Positions 53,598 to 63,384 are shown, numbered from the stretch's first letter. The stretch is 64,000 nucleotides of DNA from CAZJLP01 sp964546955 (GCA_964546955.1 CAZJLP010000013.1:1-64000); one strand, 5' to 3'. The notes: generated from the letters alone by a model not told the origin. Program-made: numbers and translations.

Positions 53598-54545
53598 TCA
53601 ACCGAGCACCCACGACAGGCCAAAGCGCAGCCAGAGCGGGATGACCAACACGCCCACCACGGTCGTCCCGATGACCACCTGTACTGCAGTCAAGGGTCTT
53701 CCCCCGTAATGTCGCGCAATCACGATCGGCAGGATGCCGGCGGGCATCGCGGCCTGGACGACGATAACCCGTTTCAGTTCCACCGTACACGGAAGGAACT
53801 TTGCCAGGAGAAGGTAAGCGAGCGGGAAGAGACAGAGCCGGAGAATGCAAGCCCAAGGAGTGACCTTGGCATCCACCAATTCACGGGGCTTTTCGAAGTA
53901 CTGGGATAAGTTTCCGCCGATCAGGATCAACCCCAACGGAATCGCGCAAACCGCGCATTGATGAACCACGCTCGACAGGACGGCGGGCATATGGCGCCCC
54001 CACCCAAGCAAGTTTCCCGTCACGGCCAGCAGCAGAGCCGCAACGGGAGGGTTTAATAACTTCTTCCAGCCCTCTCGCAGCGACAAACCCGATAGTACGA
54101 GAATCCCCACCGTCCAGATAGCGGCCTCGCAGCCCACGTTGTGGACCAATAGGACACCTATGCTCTGCGACCCGAACAACGCTGTCATGAGCGGGATCGG
54201 AATATAACCATAGTTGTTGATCCCCACTGCAAATGCGAAGGTGCGAAGCCCATTGCCTTGCGTGAGCCCGAGCGCGCGGCCCGCATACAACGCCGACACA
54301 ATGCCGAGCCCCATGGTGAAAAAGCCCACCAGGGGGGCATAGGCGAGATTCGAGGGCTGCCGGAGCGCCTCGTTGTTCAGGACGCTTTCGAAGATAAGGC
54401 AGGGATACAGAAAATTCACCACCACCTTCAGCAAACTCGCGTCGGCCTCGCCCGCGAGCCATCCGAGCCGTCGCAAAGCGGTGCCGATGCCGATCAGCGC
54501 AAAGACCGGAAGGACGATCAGCAACAGATCCCAGTACGAAGACAT
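53598..54545 (-). CDS. AEC-family auxin-efflux-carrier-like transporter
   Basis: A ten-helix membrane protein of 315 residues from MSSYWDLLLIVL. Characteristic parts are LNNEALRQPSNLAYAPLVGF, NGLRTFAFAVGINNYGYIPI and the second-repeat helix VVHQCAVCAIPLGLILIGGN. The ending with MPAGILPIVIARHYGG and TTVVGVLVIPLWL is typical of the family. It probably exports an organic acid. The upstream in-frame start at 54668 reads into the next gene and is rejected. Only 31 bp separate it from the flavoprotein gene. Confidence 0.9.
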   Translation of the reverse strand: MSSYWDLLLIVLPVFALIGIGTALRRLGWLAGEADASLLKVVVNFLYPCLIFESVLNNEALRQPSNLAYAPLVGFFTMGLGIVSALYAGRALGLTQGNGLRTFAFAVGINNYGYIPIPLMTALFGSQSIGVLLVHNVGCEAAIWTVGILVLSGLSLREGWKKLLNPPVAALLLAVTGNLLGWGRHMPAVLSSVVHQCAVCAIPLGLILIGGNLSQYFEKPRELVDAKVTPWACILRLCLFPLAYLLLAKFLPCTVELKRVIVVQAAMPAGILPIVIARHYGGRPLTAVQVVIGTTVVGVLVIPLWLRFGLSWVLG

Positions 54546-54576
54546 TGCGCGCCGACTCTCGGACTTCTGCTGGCAC

Positions 54577-55809
54577 CTACAACGAAAAACCGGCCATGGC
54601 CGTTCCAGCGAGATGCCCCGTCGTCCAAGCCGCCTGGAAGTTGAACCCTCCGGTGATGCCGTCCACATCGAGGATTTCGCCGGCGAAAAACAGCCCCGGG
54701 CAAAGACGGCTCTGCATGGTCTTAAAATCCACTTCTTTGAGTCTGATTCCCCCGCAGGTCACAAACTCCTCCTTGTTCGTGCTCTTGCCTGTCACAACGA
54801 AAGCGGCACTGGTCAGCTGCCCCGCCAGGGCGAAGAGCGTCTGATTAGAGAGGGAAGTCCAGGGGGCCGACGCGGCGACCCCGGCAGCCGTCACGAGCCG
54901 TTCCCACAAGCGGCCGGGCAGTCCGAACGGATTCCAAGTGGCCACGTGCCTTCGCGGATGAGTGGAGCGGGCGCAGTTCAACGCTTCGCGAGCCGCCTCG
55001 TCTCGCAGCCCGCCCAGCCAGTTCATTCTCACGGTGAACCGATACTCCAAAGCAGCGAGCTCCCTCGCCCCCCACGCGGACAATTTCAAAATCGCCGGTC
55101 CGCTCATGCCCCAGTGAGTAATCAAAAGCGGTCCCGTCTCCCGAAGTTTTGTCCCATCGACCGTGGCGACGGCCCCGGCGACAGACAGCCCGGCGAGGCC
55201 GTCCAACCGGGGGTCGGCGATCTGAAACGTGAACAAGGACGGCACCAGGGGTTCAATAGTGTGGCCGACCGCCTCGGCAATCTGGTATCCGGCTGACGAC
55301 CGATTCCCTCCGGTGGCGAGGAGGAGACAATCGCACACGAACGAGTCACCCGTCGTGAGGTCGAGCACAAACGTTCCTCCTTCCCGCCGCGCCGTCTTCA
55401 GTCCCGTGCGAGTCCGCACCTCCACCCCCGCTGCCTGGGCGGCGCGTGAAAGGCAATCCACGATCGTAGCCGAATCGTCGGTGGTGGGAAACATGCGGCC
55501 ATCGTCCTCTGTCTTGAGCTCCACCCCTCGTTCCTTAAACCACGCGATGGTGTCCCGGGGCTGCCAACGGTGAAAAGCCCCCAGCAATTCGCGAGCTCCC
55601 CGGGGATAGCGCTTCACCAAGTCCCGCGGCTCGAAGCACGCGTGCGTCACGTTGCAGCGTCCGCCCCCGGAAACGCGCACCTTTGCGAGAAGATGCGCGG
55701 TCGCTTCGAGAAGGACCACCTGAGCGTCGGAATTCGCCTCCGCGCAGATAATTGCCGCAAAAAACCCCGCGGCCCCGCCGCCTGCAACCACCACGCGAAG
55801 TTTGCTCAT
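54577..55809 (-). CDS. NAD(P)/FAD-dependent oxidoreductase (HI0933/YhiN type)
   Basis: A flavoprotein of 410 residues. The N-terminal dinucleotide site is VVVAGGGAAGFFAAIICAEA, followed by the family motif VRVSGGGRCNVTHACFEPRD. The second FAD motif is CLLLATGGNRSSAGYQIAEA, with THWGMSGPAILKLSAWGARE and the C-terminal GLFFAGEILDVDGITGGFNF. It is an uncharacterised family also called BaiN-like. The frame is open far upstream to 56433, but the family N-terminus fixes the start at 55809. It precedes the AEC transporter. Confidence 0.93.
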   Translation of the reverse strand: MSKLRVVVAGGGAAGFFAAIICAEANSDAQVVLLEATAHLLAKVRVSGGGRCNVTHACFEPRDLVKRYPRGARELLGAFHRWQPRDTIAWFKERGVELKTEDDGRMFPTTDDSATIVDCLSRAAQAAGVEVRTRTGLKTARREGGTFVLDLTTGDSFVCDCLLLATGGNRSSAGYQIAEAVGHTIEPLVPSLFTFQIADPRLDGLAGLSVAGAVATVDGTKLRETGPLLITHWGMSGPAILKLSAWGARELAALEYRFTVRMNWLGGLRDEAAREALNCARSTHPRRHVATWNPFGLPGRLWERLVTAAGVAASAPWTSLSNQTLFALAGQLTSAAFVVTGKSTNKEEFVTCGGIRLKEVDFKTMQSRLCPGLFFAGEILDVDGITGGFNFQAAWTTGHLAGTAMAGFSL

Positions 55810-56022
55810 CAAGGGCAGCGTGCCGATCGCCGACGCGCTGTCGAAAACGAAAATCCCCGACGACACGGCAGGGCGAAGCGTCCCCGCTGAGCCGCGGGTA
55901 GCCTCGATCACACAGGCTGAACGGTTCAGCGGATCTGCTCTGCTGCGCCGATCGACCGAGCGCAGTCTATTCAACTGGCAAAAGGTGGCCGGCGCGCAAT
56001 CCTCTCGGTGTTCGCCGAATCG

Positions 56023-56394
56023 ATGACATTCCCGGAACTCACCCTCGTTGCCGAGCAGGTCGTGGCCGCCACACGACGCAAACTGCCACTGGAGATCCGG
56101 CCGCTCGCAGAAAAGGTCCCGGTCGTTTGCCACGATTGGCCCAGCGACGAGATCCTTGGGGGAGAATTCGAGCCGGACATTCTTGGGTTGTTCGTGGGCG
56201 ACCCGTGCGGGGTGGAGCCGGGTCTCAGCAACGTCGCGCCTCCGCACATTCTGCTCTTTTTGGAGAGCATCTACGACTGGGTGGACGGAGATGGGGATGC
56301 GTTCCGCGAAGAAGTACGCCTGACCTACCTTCACGAATTGGGTCATTACCTCGGGTGGGACGAAGACGAGGTCGAAGCACACGGCCTGGAATAG
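56023..56394 (+). CDS. Small zincin-like metallopeptidase family protein
   Basis: A protein of 123 residues, without a signal peptide. The end carries LTYLHELGHYLGWDEDEVEA, with a HExxHxxGxxxxE-type zinc motif. This matches the bacterial minimal-zincin family (PF06262 type), known for a compact fold of about 115-130 residues. Acidic LLFLESIYDWVDGDGDAFRE precedes it. The start at 56023 (MTFPELT) matches family N-termini. It is divergent from the flavoprotein gene; 55810-56022 holds no other gene. Confidence 0.88.
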   Translation: MTFPELTLVAEQVVAATRRKLPLEIRPLAEKVPVVCHDWPSDEILGGEFEPDILGLFVGDPCGVEPGLSNVAPPHILLFLESIYDWVDGDGDAFREEVRLTYLHELGHYLGWDEDEVEAHGLE

Positions 56395-56484
56395 GCAGAC
56401 GGATCCCGCGACGGCCAGCGATAGGAGCTTCAATCCGCGCTTTCCATCCGTCTCCGAGCGTGCATAGTGCGCCTAAAACCGCCT

Positions 56485-57159
56485 ATGAAGAAGTATTACC
56501 TCCTCGCGTTGTTTGCCATTGTGACTGTGCCGTTCCTGCGGGCCGTCGACCGGGCTGAATACGTGAAGCGCATCGAGTCCTGCGAAGCCATTCTTCAGGG
56601 CTTCATGGCCGACCAGGCCTACGCAATCCCGCCGCAAGTCTGGCAGCGCGCCCGGGCGGTCATCATTACGAATCAGTTCAAAGCCGGATTGATCTTGGGA
56701 GTGAAAGGCGGCAACGGGGTGATCATGGTCAAACGATCCGACAACAAATGGAGCATCCCCGTGATGATCGATGCGGGCGAAGCGAGCCTCGGCCTGCAGG
56801 TGGGCGGCAAGAGCGTGGAGTCGGTCTACATCATCACCGACAACGAAACGCCCAAAAAACTCTTCCGCGGCCGCTTCAATATCGGCGTGGACGCAAACGC
56901 CGTGGCCGGTCCCAAATGGGCGGAAATCGAGACGGTGAACAAGGAGATCCTGGAAACTCCAGTCCTGGTTTACACAAAAGCCAAAGGTCTCTTCGCCGGA
57001 GCCACGCTGAAGGCCGGCTACATCACCCGCAACGACGACGCTAATCGCGAATTCTACAAGACCCACTACACGATGCCGGAGCTGCTCTACGGCAACTTTG
57101 TGGACGCCCCGAAAGAGGTGGTGCCGCTGATCAACTACGTTAGCCAGCGGGCTCCGTAA
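56485..57159 (+). CDS. SYLF-domain (Ysc84-like) exported protein
   Basis: A protein of 224 residues with a signal peptide (YYLLALFAIVTVPFLRA). The SYLF/Ysc84 domain is seen in ILQGFMADQAYAIPPQVWQR, ARAVIITNQFKAGLILGVKG, then GNGVIMVKRSDNKWSIPVMI and the lipid-binding end FAGATLKAGYI. Such proteins bind phosphoinositides in eukaryotes; the bacterial role is unknown. The start at 56485 is chosen over GTG 56467 because it begins the signal peptide. Confidence 0.92.
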   Translation: MKKYYLLALFAIVTVPFLRAVDRAEYVKRIESCEAILQGFMADQAYAIPPQVWQRARAVIITNQFKAGLILGVKGGNGVIMVKRSDNKWSIPVMIDAGEASLGLQVGGKSVESVYIITDNETPKKLFRGRFNIGVDANAVAGPKWAEIETVNKEILETPVLVYTKAKGLFAGATLKAGYITRNDDANREFYKTHYTMPELLYGNFVDAPKEVVPLINYVSQRAP

Positions 57160-57331
57160 GCGCGACGAAGTCGCACGCTTTCGGCAGTCGGCGATCGCGC
57201 ATTCGGCTTAGAGTTCGGAGGGGGCTTGAAAGGTCCAGCCCCGCTCCCCTTACAATGCCCCGGCGACAAGCCGGGCGCACCTCGCTTTCAGGTCCCGCCG
57301 ATCACCGGAAGCCGACTGCCGAGAGCCTCCC

Positions 57332-57844
57332 CTATTTCCGCTCTCTGACCGTTCGCAAATAATCCCGCAGCTCGCTCAGCAGCGTCTTCGTGATACAACC
57401 CTGGGCCTGCTCGCGTTTCATTCCGTCGCAGTTCGTGCGGCCTGTTTTCACCACCACCGCCCCATCGACTTGGCGGTGCGCGATCGCCCACCAAGCAAAC
57501 GGCTCCTTCACGTTCAGTTCGGGCACCGGCTCCGCGTACCCTGTGGTGGCAACGGCGAGATTCGTCTCGAACAACGCGCACGCACCCTGGGCCATCTGCC
57601 TCGCAACTTCCTCCGACACGCAATTGACGGGCGCCGCAACTCGTCGGTCGACCCCCAGGTGTTTGACCTTCTGGTCGATATTGTAAGTGGTAATTCCGCC
57701 CGCGAAAAACTGGGAGGCGCCTGACATCGCGCCGATGCTCGCTTGAACCGAGCCGCACGTGAGGCTTTCCGCAGCCGCCAGGGTCCACTTCGGCTCGCGC
57801 AACAACAAGTCCTTCAATTCGATCATGATCTCACGTAGACTCAT
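57332..57844 (-). CDS. CinA C-terminal-like nicotinamide-nucleotide amidohydrolase
   Basis: A stand-alone CinA_C protein of 170 residues that likely hydrolyses nicotinamide mononucleotide (PncC activity). Active-site motif: LAAAESLTCGSVQASIGAMS, then FFAGGITTYNIDQKVKHLGV, and LAVATTGYAEPVPE. The family catalytic Ser is in AESLT. A second in-frame ATG at 57826 is possible. The 57160-57331 gap upstream holds no clear gene. Confidence 0.9.
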   Translation of the reverse strand: MSLREIMIELKDLLLREPKWTLAAAESLTCGSVQASIGAMSGASQFFAGGITTYNIDQKVKHLGVDRRVAAPVNCVSEEVARQMAQGACALFETNLAVATTGYAEPVPELNVKEPFAWWAIAHRQVDGAVVVKTGRTNCDGMKREQAQGCITKTLLSELRDYLRTVRERK

Positions 57845-57910
57845 GTTGGCTCTCGTGGTGCTGCGAACGGTGGCGGGAGCCGAGATTTCCCTGAGGGCAT
57901 AGCCAGTGAA

Positions 57911-58672
57911 TCAACCAATATCCAGTCCCACGGGACAATGGTCGCTGCCCATTACATCGGGTCGGATAAATGCTTTTTTAAGAGCCGGCCGAAGTTTTTC
58001 GCTCGCGATGAAATAGTCGACGCGCCACCCGATGTTCCGTGCGCGGCAATTGCTCATTTGGCTCCACCACGTGTAGTGATGGGGACCTTTTTCGAAGACG
58101 CGAAAGGTGTCCAGGAAACCGCTGTCGAGGATCCGGCCGAAATTTTTTCGCTCCTCCTCCGTGAACCCGGCGTTGCGACGATTCGTCTTGGGGTTCGCCA
58201 AATCGATTTCCATGTGGGCGACGTTGAGATCGCCGCAAAAGACCACCGGCTTTCCCTTCTTCTCGAGTTTCTGGATAAACTTCAAAAAAGCCGGATCCCA
58301 GAGTTGAGTGCGATAGTCCAATCGGGTGAGTCCTCTTTGCGAATTCGGCTGGTAGACGTTGATCAGGTAAAAGTCAGGGAACTCGACCGTGATCACGCGC
58401 CCCTCCGTATCGTGGTCCTTGATACCGATTCCCAGGGTCACGCTGAGGGGTGTAATTCGCGTGAAAACGGCAGTGCCACTGTACCCCTTCTTGACGGCAG
58501 GATTCCAAATCACCTCATAACCGCGCGGCCAAGCGATATGCTGAACATCGCCGGGGTGGGCCTTGGCTTCTTGGAAACAAATCACGTCCGCGTCGCACCC
58601 GCCCATAAATTCCAGCAATCCTTTCTTTAAGGCCGCACGCACGCCGTTGACGTTCCAGGAAATCAAACGCAT
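57911..58672 (-). CDS. xth: Exodeoxyribonuclease III (AP endonuclease)
   Basis: A DNA repair nuclease of 253 residues. Signatures: MRLISWNVNGVRAALKKGLL at the N-terminus, VICFQEAKAH (metal-binding Glu), VVFCGDLNVAHMEIDLANPK, FLDTFRVFEKGPHHYTWWSQ, and the C-terminal catalytic SDHCPVGLDI. The start at 58672 matches ExoIII-family N-termini; the frame upstream to 58708 does not. Confidence 0.96.
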   Translation of the reverse strand: MRLISWNVNGVRAALKKGLLEFMGGCDADVICFQEAKAHPGDVQHIAWPRGYEVIWNPAVKKGYSGTAVFTRITPLSVTLGIGIKDHDTEGRVITVEFPDFYLINVYQPNSQRGLTRLDYRTQLWDPAFLKFIQKLEKKGKPVVFCGDLNVAHMEIDLANPKTNRRNAGFTEEERKNFGRILDSGFLDTFRVFEKGPHHYTWWSQMSNCRARNIGWRVDYFIASEKLRPALKKAFIRPDVMGSDHCPVGLDIG

Positions 58673-58744
58673 CCGGCCATCAGAGGGATGGACGGAGGGT
58701 GGGGGCAAGAGCGAAACGGTGCGCGGGGATGGAATCCATCCGAC

Positions 58745-58870
58745 TCGTTCTCGTTCTCCTACTCTTACTCGTTCTCGTCCCCACGAGGATGAGTCGACGG
58801 TAAAGACGGTTCTCCTGAGGGCTTGAGGGGCCGGGAGCGAGAACGAGTAAGAGTAGGAGAACGAGGACGA
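58745..58870. repeat. Long inverted repeat, CGAGAACGAGTAAGAGTAGG type
   Basis: The arms 58745-58777 and 58838-58870 are complementary at 32 of 33 positions, including a perfect 26-bp core (58752-58777 with 58838-58863). The 60-base centre has its own short words. It stands between xth and a divergent PLP-enzyme gene and could serve as a two-way barrier. The same gagaacga words occur singly inside the element at 25767-25981. Confidence 0.92.
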
Positions 58871-58953
58871 TGGGGCGGTGCCCCGCCACCCCAGCCCTTC
58901 TCCACGACTCTATTGCCAATTCCCTCTTCCCTCTTACACGCTGTCCTTTTTCC

Positions 58954-60456
58954 ATGTCGTCCTTTGCGCCCATTCCACTCGGCCAACGCATCCCCTCCAG
59001 CGTGCACGCTGTCTCCTGCAGCCTGCCGACGATGCGAGCGGTGATCGGGTATGAGGAGAAAGACCCGGCGATCACACAGCACATGACGTCGGGATATCCA
59101 CGTTTCGTGCAGCATCCCTTCCTTAAGCAGGCGTCCGCCCGCGTCTTGCGGGAACTGGGACTGAACGGACATCAGGCCTGGCTTACCTCGTCAATCCGGG
59201 CTTCTCAAGCCCTCTGCGCCTGGCTCAAACCCGCCCCCGCTATCGTAATCAACCACGAGCGGCTCACCGGCGTGGCTTTCCCTTCGAACCCGGACACGTT
59301 CGGCCGCGCAAAAACGTTCCTCCAGCACACCGGCGCGCTTCTTTCTTCGCGGGAAGCCGAAGACTTCTTACTCCGCGCAGGCGAACTCACCGCGCCCTAC
59401 CCTGAGGTCACGTTCGACGGGTATACTGCGGGCCGGGTCAAGGGAGCGATGGCTAAAGCGTTCCAGCGAGCCACGACCGACGATGTCTTTCTCGCAAACA
59501 GCGGTATGAATGCCATCTATGCCGCATTTAAAGCGGCGGCGGCGTTTCAAAGCCCGCGCGGGCGCAAAGTATGGGTGCAACTCGGCTGGCTTTACCTCGA
59601 TACCATCGCACTGCTCCAGAAGTTCACCGACACACCTGAACGCGACTACGTGTTTCACAACGACGTCTTCGACCTGAAAGGCCTCCGCGCCTTGTTCGCC
59701 CAACGGGGAGCGGAAATCGCGGGAATCATCACCGAGGTTCCGACCAATCCACTGATTCAAACGCCGGATCTCGCGGCCGTGTACGAATTGTGCCGCGCGC
59801 ACAACGCCGTCCTCGTCGTCGACCCCACGGTCGTTTCGCCGCTCAACATCGATATCCTGCCTTACTGCGACGTCGCAGTGAACAGCCTGACCAAATACAC
59901 CGCGAGCGAAGGGGATGTGATCCTTGGCGCGGTCGTGGTGAACCCGGAGAGCCGTTTTGCCTCTGACTTCAAAAACCGCCTCTCCGACGAATTGGAGCCG
60001 GTTTACTCCCGCGATTTGGCGCGACTGGCGGCACAGATCGGGGACTACGAAAATGTCATCGCGAAGATCAACCAATCCGCCCCCGCTGTAGTGGACTTTC
60101 TTTGCCGACATCCGAAAGTTCGCTCCGTCTTTTGGTCCGGCCACCCGGATTCCAAAGACCACTATGCCAAACTCGCACGCTCGACCGAATCGATCGGAGG
60201 CATGATTTCCTTCACCGTGCAAGGACCTCTCGCGGACTTTTACGACAAGCTACTTCTGCCGAAAGGACCGAGCTTCGGGATGAAAACCACGCTCATTTGC
60301 CCCTTCATTTACCTGGCTCATTACGATCTCGTGACGAGTAAGTCCGGGCAGGAATTCCTGCGTCAGAATGGACTCGATCCCGAGTTGCTTCGCCTCTGTC
60401 TGGGCTGCGAACCGGCCGACGAGATCATTCGCGTATTGAGCGAAGCGCTGGCTTAA
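58954..60456 (+). CDS. Cys/Met-metabolism PLP-dependent enzyme (cystathionine gamma-synthase-like)
   Basis: A protein of 500 residues with an N-terminal extension of about 100 residues over the usual 380-400. The PLP lysine is in VAVNSLTKYTASEGDVILGA. The substrate-binding loop LQTPDLAAVYELCRAHNAVL is represented as IQTPDLAAVYELCRAHNAVL. The cofactor region is FLANSGMNAIYAAFKAAAAF and the C-terminus has GGMISFTVQGPLADFYDKLL. It acts in transsulfuration or a related gamma-replacement reaction; the exact substrate is open. The start at 58954 follows the inverted repeat by about 84 bp. Confidence 0.85.
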   Translation: MSSFAPIPLGQRIPSSVHAVSCSLPTMRAVIGYEEKDPAITQHMTSGYPRFVQHPFLKQASARVLRELGLNGHQAWLTSSIRASQALCAWLKPAPAIVINHERLTGVAFPSNPDTFGRAKTFLQHTGALLSSREAEDFLLRAGELTAPYPEVTFDGYTAGRVKGAMAKAFQRATTDDVFLANSGMNAIYAAFKAAAAFQSPRGRKVWVQLGWLYLDTIALLQKFTDTPERDYVFHNDVFDLKGLRALFAQRGAEIAGIITEVPTNPLIQTPDLAAVYELCRAHNAVLVVDPTVVSPLNIDILPYCDVAVNSLTKYTASEGDVILGAVVVNPESRFASDFKNRLSDELEPVYSRDLARLAAQIGDYENVIAKINQSAPAVVDFLCRHPKVRSVFWSGHPDSKDHYAKLARSTESIGGMISFTVQGPLADFYDKLLLPKGPSFGMKTTLICPFIYLAHYDLVTSKSGQEFLRQNGLDPELLRLCLGCEPADEIIRVLSEALA

Positions 60457-60557
60457 AAACATGCTTCCCTTGACGCCGAGCTCCTCCCTCGCGATCAAGG
60501 TCATTCCAGCGGCCGCTGAGTTGGGGACGGAAGAAAGGAGAGGCCTTTAGCCTTCCG

Positions 60558-61448
60558 ATGTCTTCCACCGCTCTCATCCTTGTACTGATTGCCGCGGTGT
60601 TGCACGCGACGTGGAACTATTGGGCGAAACGGGCCGGAGGAGGTCTGCCTTTTGTCTATCTGGTCGGCCTGATCATCTGCGCCTTTTATGTTCCCGTGGT
60701 CATCGCCTATTGGATTTGGAATAATCCCGTTTTGCCCCTCTCGGCCGCGGGGGTCATTTTTGTAAGCGGCATCCTTAAAACCGCGTACTCGCTGTACCTG
60801 CAGCGTGGATACAGAACCGGCGACTTTTCGCTGATCTATCCGCTCGCGCGAGGCACCGGCCCGCTTTTGTCGACGCTGGCTGCCATCGCGTTCCTGGGTG
60901 AGCGGCCGACTCCCCTCGCTTTGGCCGGTGGCGTCGTGATCGTGCTCAGCATCTTTTTCCTCTGCGGCGGCCTGCAGTGGCTGCGACCCCAACGCACCTC
61001 CCTCGGCACGGCGGTCCCCCACCCCGCTGCACAAGCTGCGGGTTACGGGCTCATGTCGGGCGTGTTCATTGCGGCGTACACCCTCTGGGATCGGCACGGT
61101 GTCGCGTTCGCTTTGATCCCTCCTCTCCTCTACGACGCCGGCACCGCCTTCACCCAACTGTTCTTGCTCGCCCCCTTTGCCTGGAAGCGCCGAAGTGAAG
61201 TCGCTCGGGAATGGCGAGAACATCGGCTGAACGCCTTCATCATGGCGACCATCGCTCCCCTCAGCTACGTTCTCATCTTGACCGCGATGAAGACGACGCC
61301 CGTGAGTTATATCGCCCCGGCGCGCGAAGTGAGTATTTTCATCGGCACCTTTTTCGGAGCAAAGTTCCTCAAGGAAGCCGCCGGACCCAAACGCCTGTGG
61401 GCCGCCGCGGCCATGGTGGTGGGGCTTGCGGCCCTCGCGCTGGGATAA
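60558..61448 (+). CDS. EamA-family (DMT) transporter
   Basis: A ten-helix drug/metabolite transporter of 296 residues with two EamA repeats. The first repeat starts with LIAAVLHATWNYWAKRAGGG and the second with GYGLMSGVFIAAYTLWDRHG. LLSTLAAIAFLGERPTPLAL is the typical end of repeat one. AAGGAG-like sequence is about 17 bases before the ATG. It is co-directional with the PLP enzyme, about 100 bp downstream; a shared substrate is only inference. Confidence 0.9.
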   Translation: MSSTALILVLIAAVLHATWNYWAKRAGGGLPFVYLVGLIICAFYVPVVIAYWIWNNPVLPLSAAGVIFVSGILKTAYSLYLQRGYRTGDFSLIYPLARGTGPLLSTLAAIAFLGERPTPLALAGGVVIVLSIFFLCGGLQWLRPQRTSLGTAVPHPAAQAAGYGLMSGVFIAAYTLWDRHGVAFALIPPLLYDAGTAFTQLFLLAPFAWKRRSEVAREWREHRLNAFIMATIAPLSYVLILTAMKTTPVSYIAPAREVSIFIGTFFGAKFLKEAAGPKRLWAAAAMVVGLAALALG

Positions 61449-61519
61449 CTCCGCGCCGCGACAATCGATCGTCGCAAGAACGACGCTTTGCCATAAGGCC
61501 GCAGCGCGAACTCCAAACC

Positions 61520-63313
61520 CTAATACCCCACCGCACCGCTATCCGGACTCCTGGGATCGTTCGCGCCGAGCCTGAGTCCTGTTACAGGCTCCACCAGCAC
61601 GCTTTCGGCATCGCCCCAATACAGCCGATAGTGAGCCAGCCGTCCTTCCTCGCCATAGAGGCTGCGCGTTATGAGTTTGTGACCCTTCGCTTTAAGGGTC
61701 GACGCTACATCCTCCGCAAATGCCGCGGGCTCGTGCGTGATCTGATCCGGCATCCATTGGTGATGAAACCGAGGCTGTTCGACGGCTTGGGTAACGTTCA
61801 TCCCGTAATCGATGACTCCCGTGACGACCAAAAGCACCGTGTTGATGATGGTGGCGCCACCGGGGGAACCGGTCACGAGGAAAACCTTGCCGTCCTTTTT
61901 CACGACAGTCGGATTCATCGAGGAGAGAGGGCGCTTGCCGGGAGCGATCGCATTGGCCTCACCCTGAATCAAACCGAAGAGGTTTGCGGCGCCAGGCGCG
62001 GACGAGAAATCGTCCATCTCGTTGTTCAGGAGAATACCGGTTCCCGGCACGGTTACCCCATTGCCGAAAAGACCATTGAGCGTGTAGGTGTTGGCGACCG
62101 CATTACCCGCCTCGTCAACAATCGAATAATGCGTGGTCTCGGTCGATTCGCGCCGCACCGCGGCGGCCGTCGGATTCGACGGTGAGGCAGCCAACCCTTT
62201 GGGCTTCCCCGGTGCGAGCCCTTTGCTGGGCGTCGCTTTATCCTCCTCGAAATTGTCCATCAGTTTTCGCGCGTAATCTTTGTCTACCAGACCGGCAACC
62301 GGGACCTCCACGAAATCCGGATCCGCGAGGTACTCGGCGCGGTCCCGATACGCGCGCCGCATCGCTTCCACGAACAGATGAGTCTTGGCCGAGGACGCAT
62401 GTCCAAGCGCTTTCAAGTCCCGCGGCTCGAAGATCGCCAGCATTTGCAGCAGCGCGACTCCGCCGGAACTCGGCGGCGGCATCGTGACAATTTCATACCC
62501 ACGGTAGTTGCCGACGAGTGGACGCCGTTCGACGGCGCGGTACCCCCGCAAATCGTCGCGCGTGATCAGTCCCCCGTTCTTAGCCATTTCCTCGGCAATG
62601 AGGCGCGCCGTTTCGCCTTCATAAAACTCCCGGGGGCCGTGTTTCTGCAGCCGTTCGAAGGTCCTGCCCAGGTCGGGCTGGCGGAACACGTCGTCTTTCT
62701 CCCACGGTTTTCCGTCGCGAAGATAAACGCGTTTGGTTTCCGCGAAACGCGACAACGTTTTGGAATCGGGCCGCAGATCGTTCAGCAGCCCCTGAGGGAG
62801 AGGAAATCCATCGGTCGCAAGCCGGCGGGCCGGTTCCACCAGCTCCGCCCACGTCAGTTTCCCCGATCCATATTTCTCGAGCGCGAGCGCCAGTCCCGCC
62901 ACGGTGCCGGGGACTCCCGCGGCCTTGTGACCGACCAGTGACAAACCGGGGACGACCTTCCCGTCCGCCCCGAGGTACATGTTGCGCGTAGCCGCGGCGG
63001 GCGCGGTCTCCCGATAGTCGATGATTGCAGTGCGGCCGTCAGCCAAGGCCACCGTCATAAAGCCTCCGCCGCCCACGTTGCCCGCCCGAGGGTACGTGAC
63101 TGCCAACGCCAAACCGACGGCCACGGCGGCGTCGACGGCATTGCCACCGCGCTGCAACACGTCAACCCCCACTTGCGAAGCGAGGGAACTCGCCGAAGCG
63201 ACCATCCCTCGCCGAGCCTCCACCGGCTGGCGCTGCGCATGTAGTGGAAGGTCTGTTACAACCACGATCGCGCCCAAGATCAGGCGTCCCGCCGAAACGT
63301 TAGTCAGTTTCAT
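61520..63313 (-). CDS. ggt: Gamma-glutamyltranspeptidase
   Basis: A periplasmic enzyme that cleaves gamma-glutamyl bonds of glutathione, 597 residues from MKLTNVSAGR. A signal peptide (LILGAIVVVTDLPLHAQ) is followed by QRGGNAVDAAVAVGLALAVT and GNVGGGGFMTVALAD. The autoprocessing Thr nucleophile is in RESTETTHYSIVDEAG. Substrate-binding motifs are LLNNEMDDFSSAPGAANLFG and PLSSMNPTVV, and the GSPGG loop follows. The start at 63313 is preferred over the track-length start at 63361 because it begins the signal peptide. Confidence 0.96.
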   Translation of the reverse strand: MKLTNVSAGRLILGAIVVVTDLPLHAQRQPVEARRGMVASASSLASQVGVDVLQRGGNAVDAAVAVGLALAVTYPRAGNVGGGGFMTVALADGRTAIIDYRETAPAAATRNMYLGADGKVVPGLSLVGHKAAGVPGTVAGLALALEKYGSGKLTWAELVEPARRLATDGFPLPQGLLNDLRPDSKTLSRFAETKRVYLRDGKPWEKDDVFRQPDLGRTFERLQKHGPREFYEGETARLIAEEMAKNGGLITRDDLRGYRAVERRPLVGNYRGYEIVTMPPPSSGGVALLQMLAIFEPRDLKALGHASSAKTHLFVEAMRRAYRDRAEYLADPDFVEVPVAGLVDKDYARKLMDNFEEDKATPSKGLAPGKPKGLAASPSNPTAAAVRRESTETTHYSIVDEAGNAVANTYTLNGLFGNGVTVPGTGILLNNEMDDFSSAPGAANLFGLIQGEANAIAPGKRPLSSMNPTVVKKDGKVFLVTGSPGGATIINTVLLVVTGVIDYGMNVTQAVEQPRFHHQWMPDQITHEPAAFAEDVASTLKAKGHKLITRSLYGEEGRLAHYRLYWGDAESVLVEPVTGLRLGANDPRSPDSGAVGY

Positions 63314-63384
63314 ATGCAACGTATCCTTATCCACTTTTTCCCTACAAGCGCCACTCGGCATTTTTAAAAATACGTTAATTTAAC

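Noticed and set aside
55809..56433. N-terminal extension of the flavoprotein to 56433
   Set aside because: The family begins with the FAD-binding strand at 55809; the extension runs antisense to the zincin gene.
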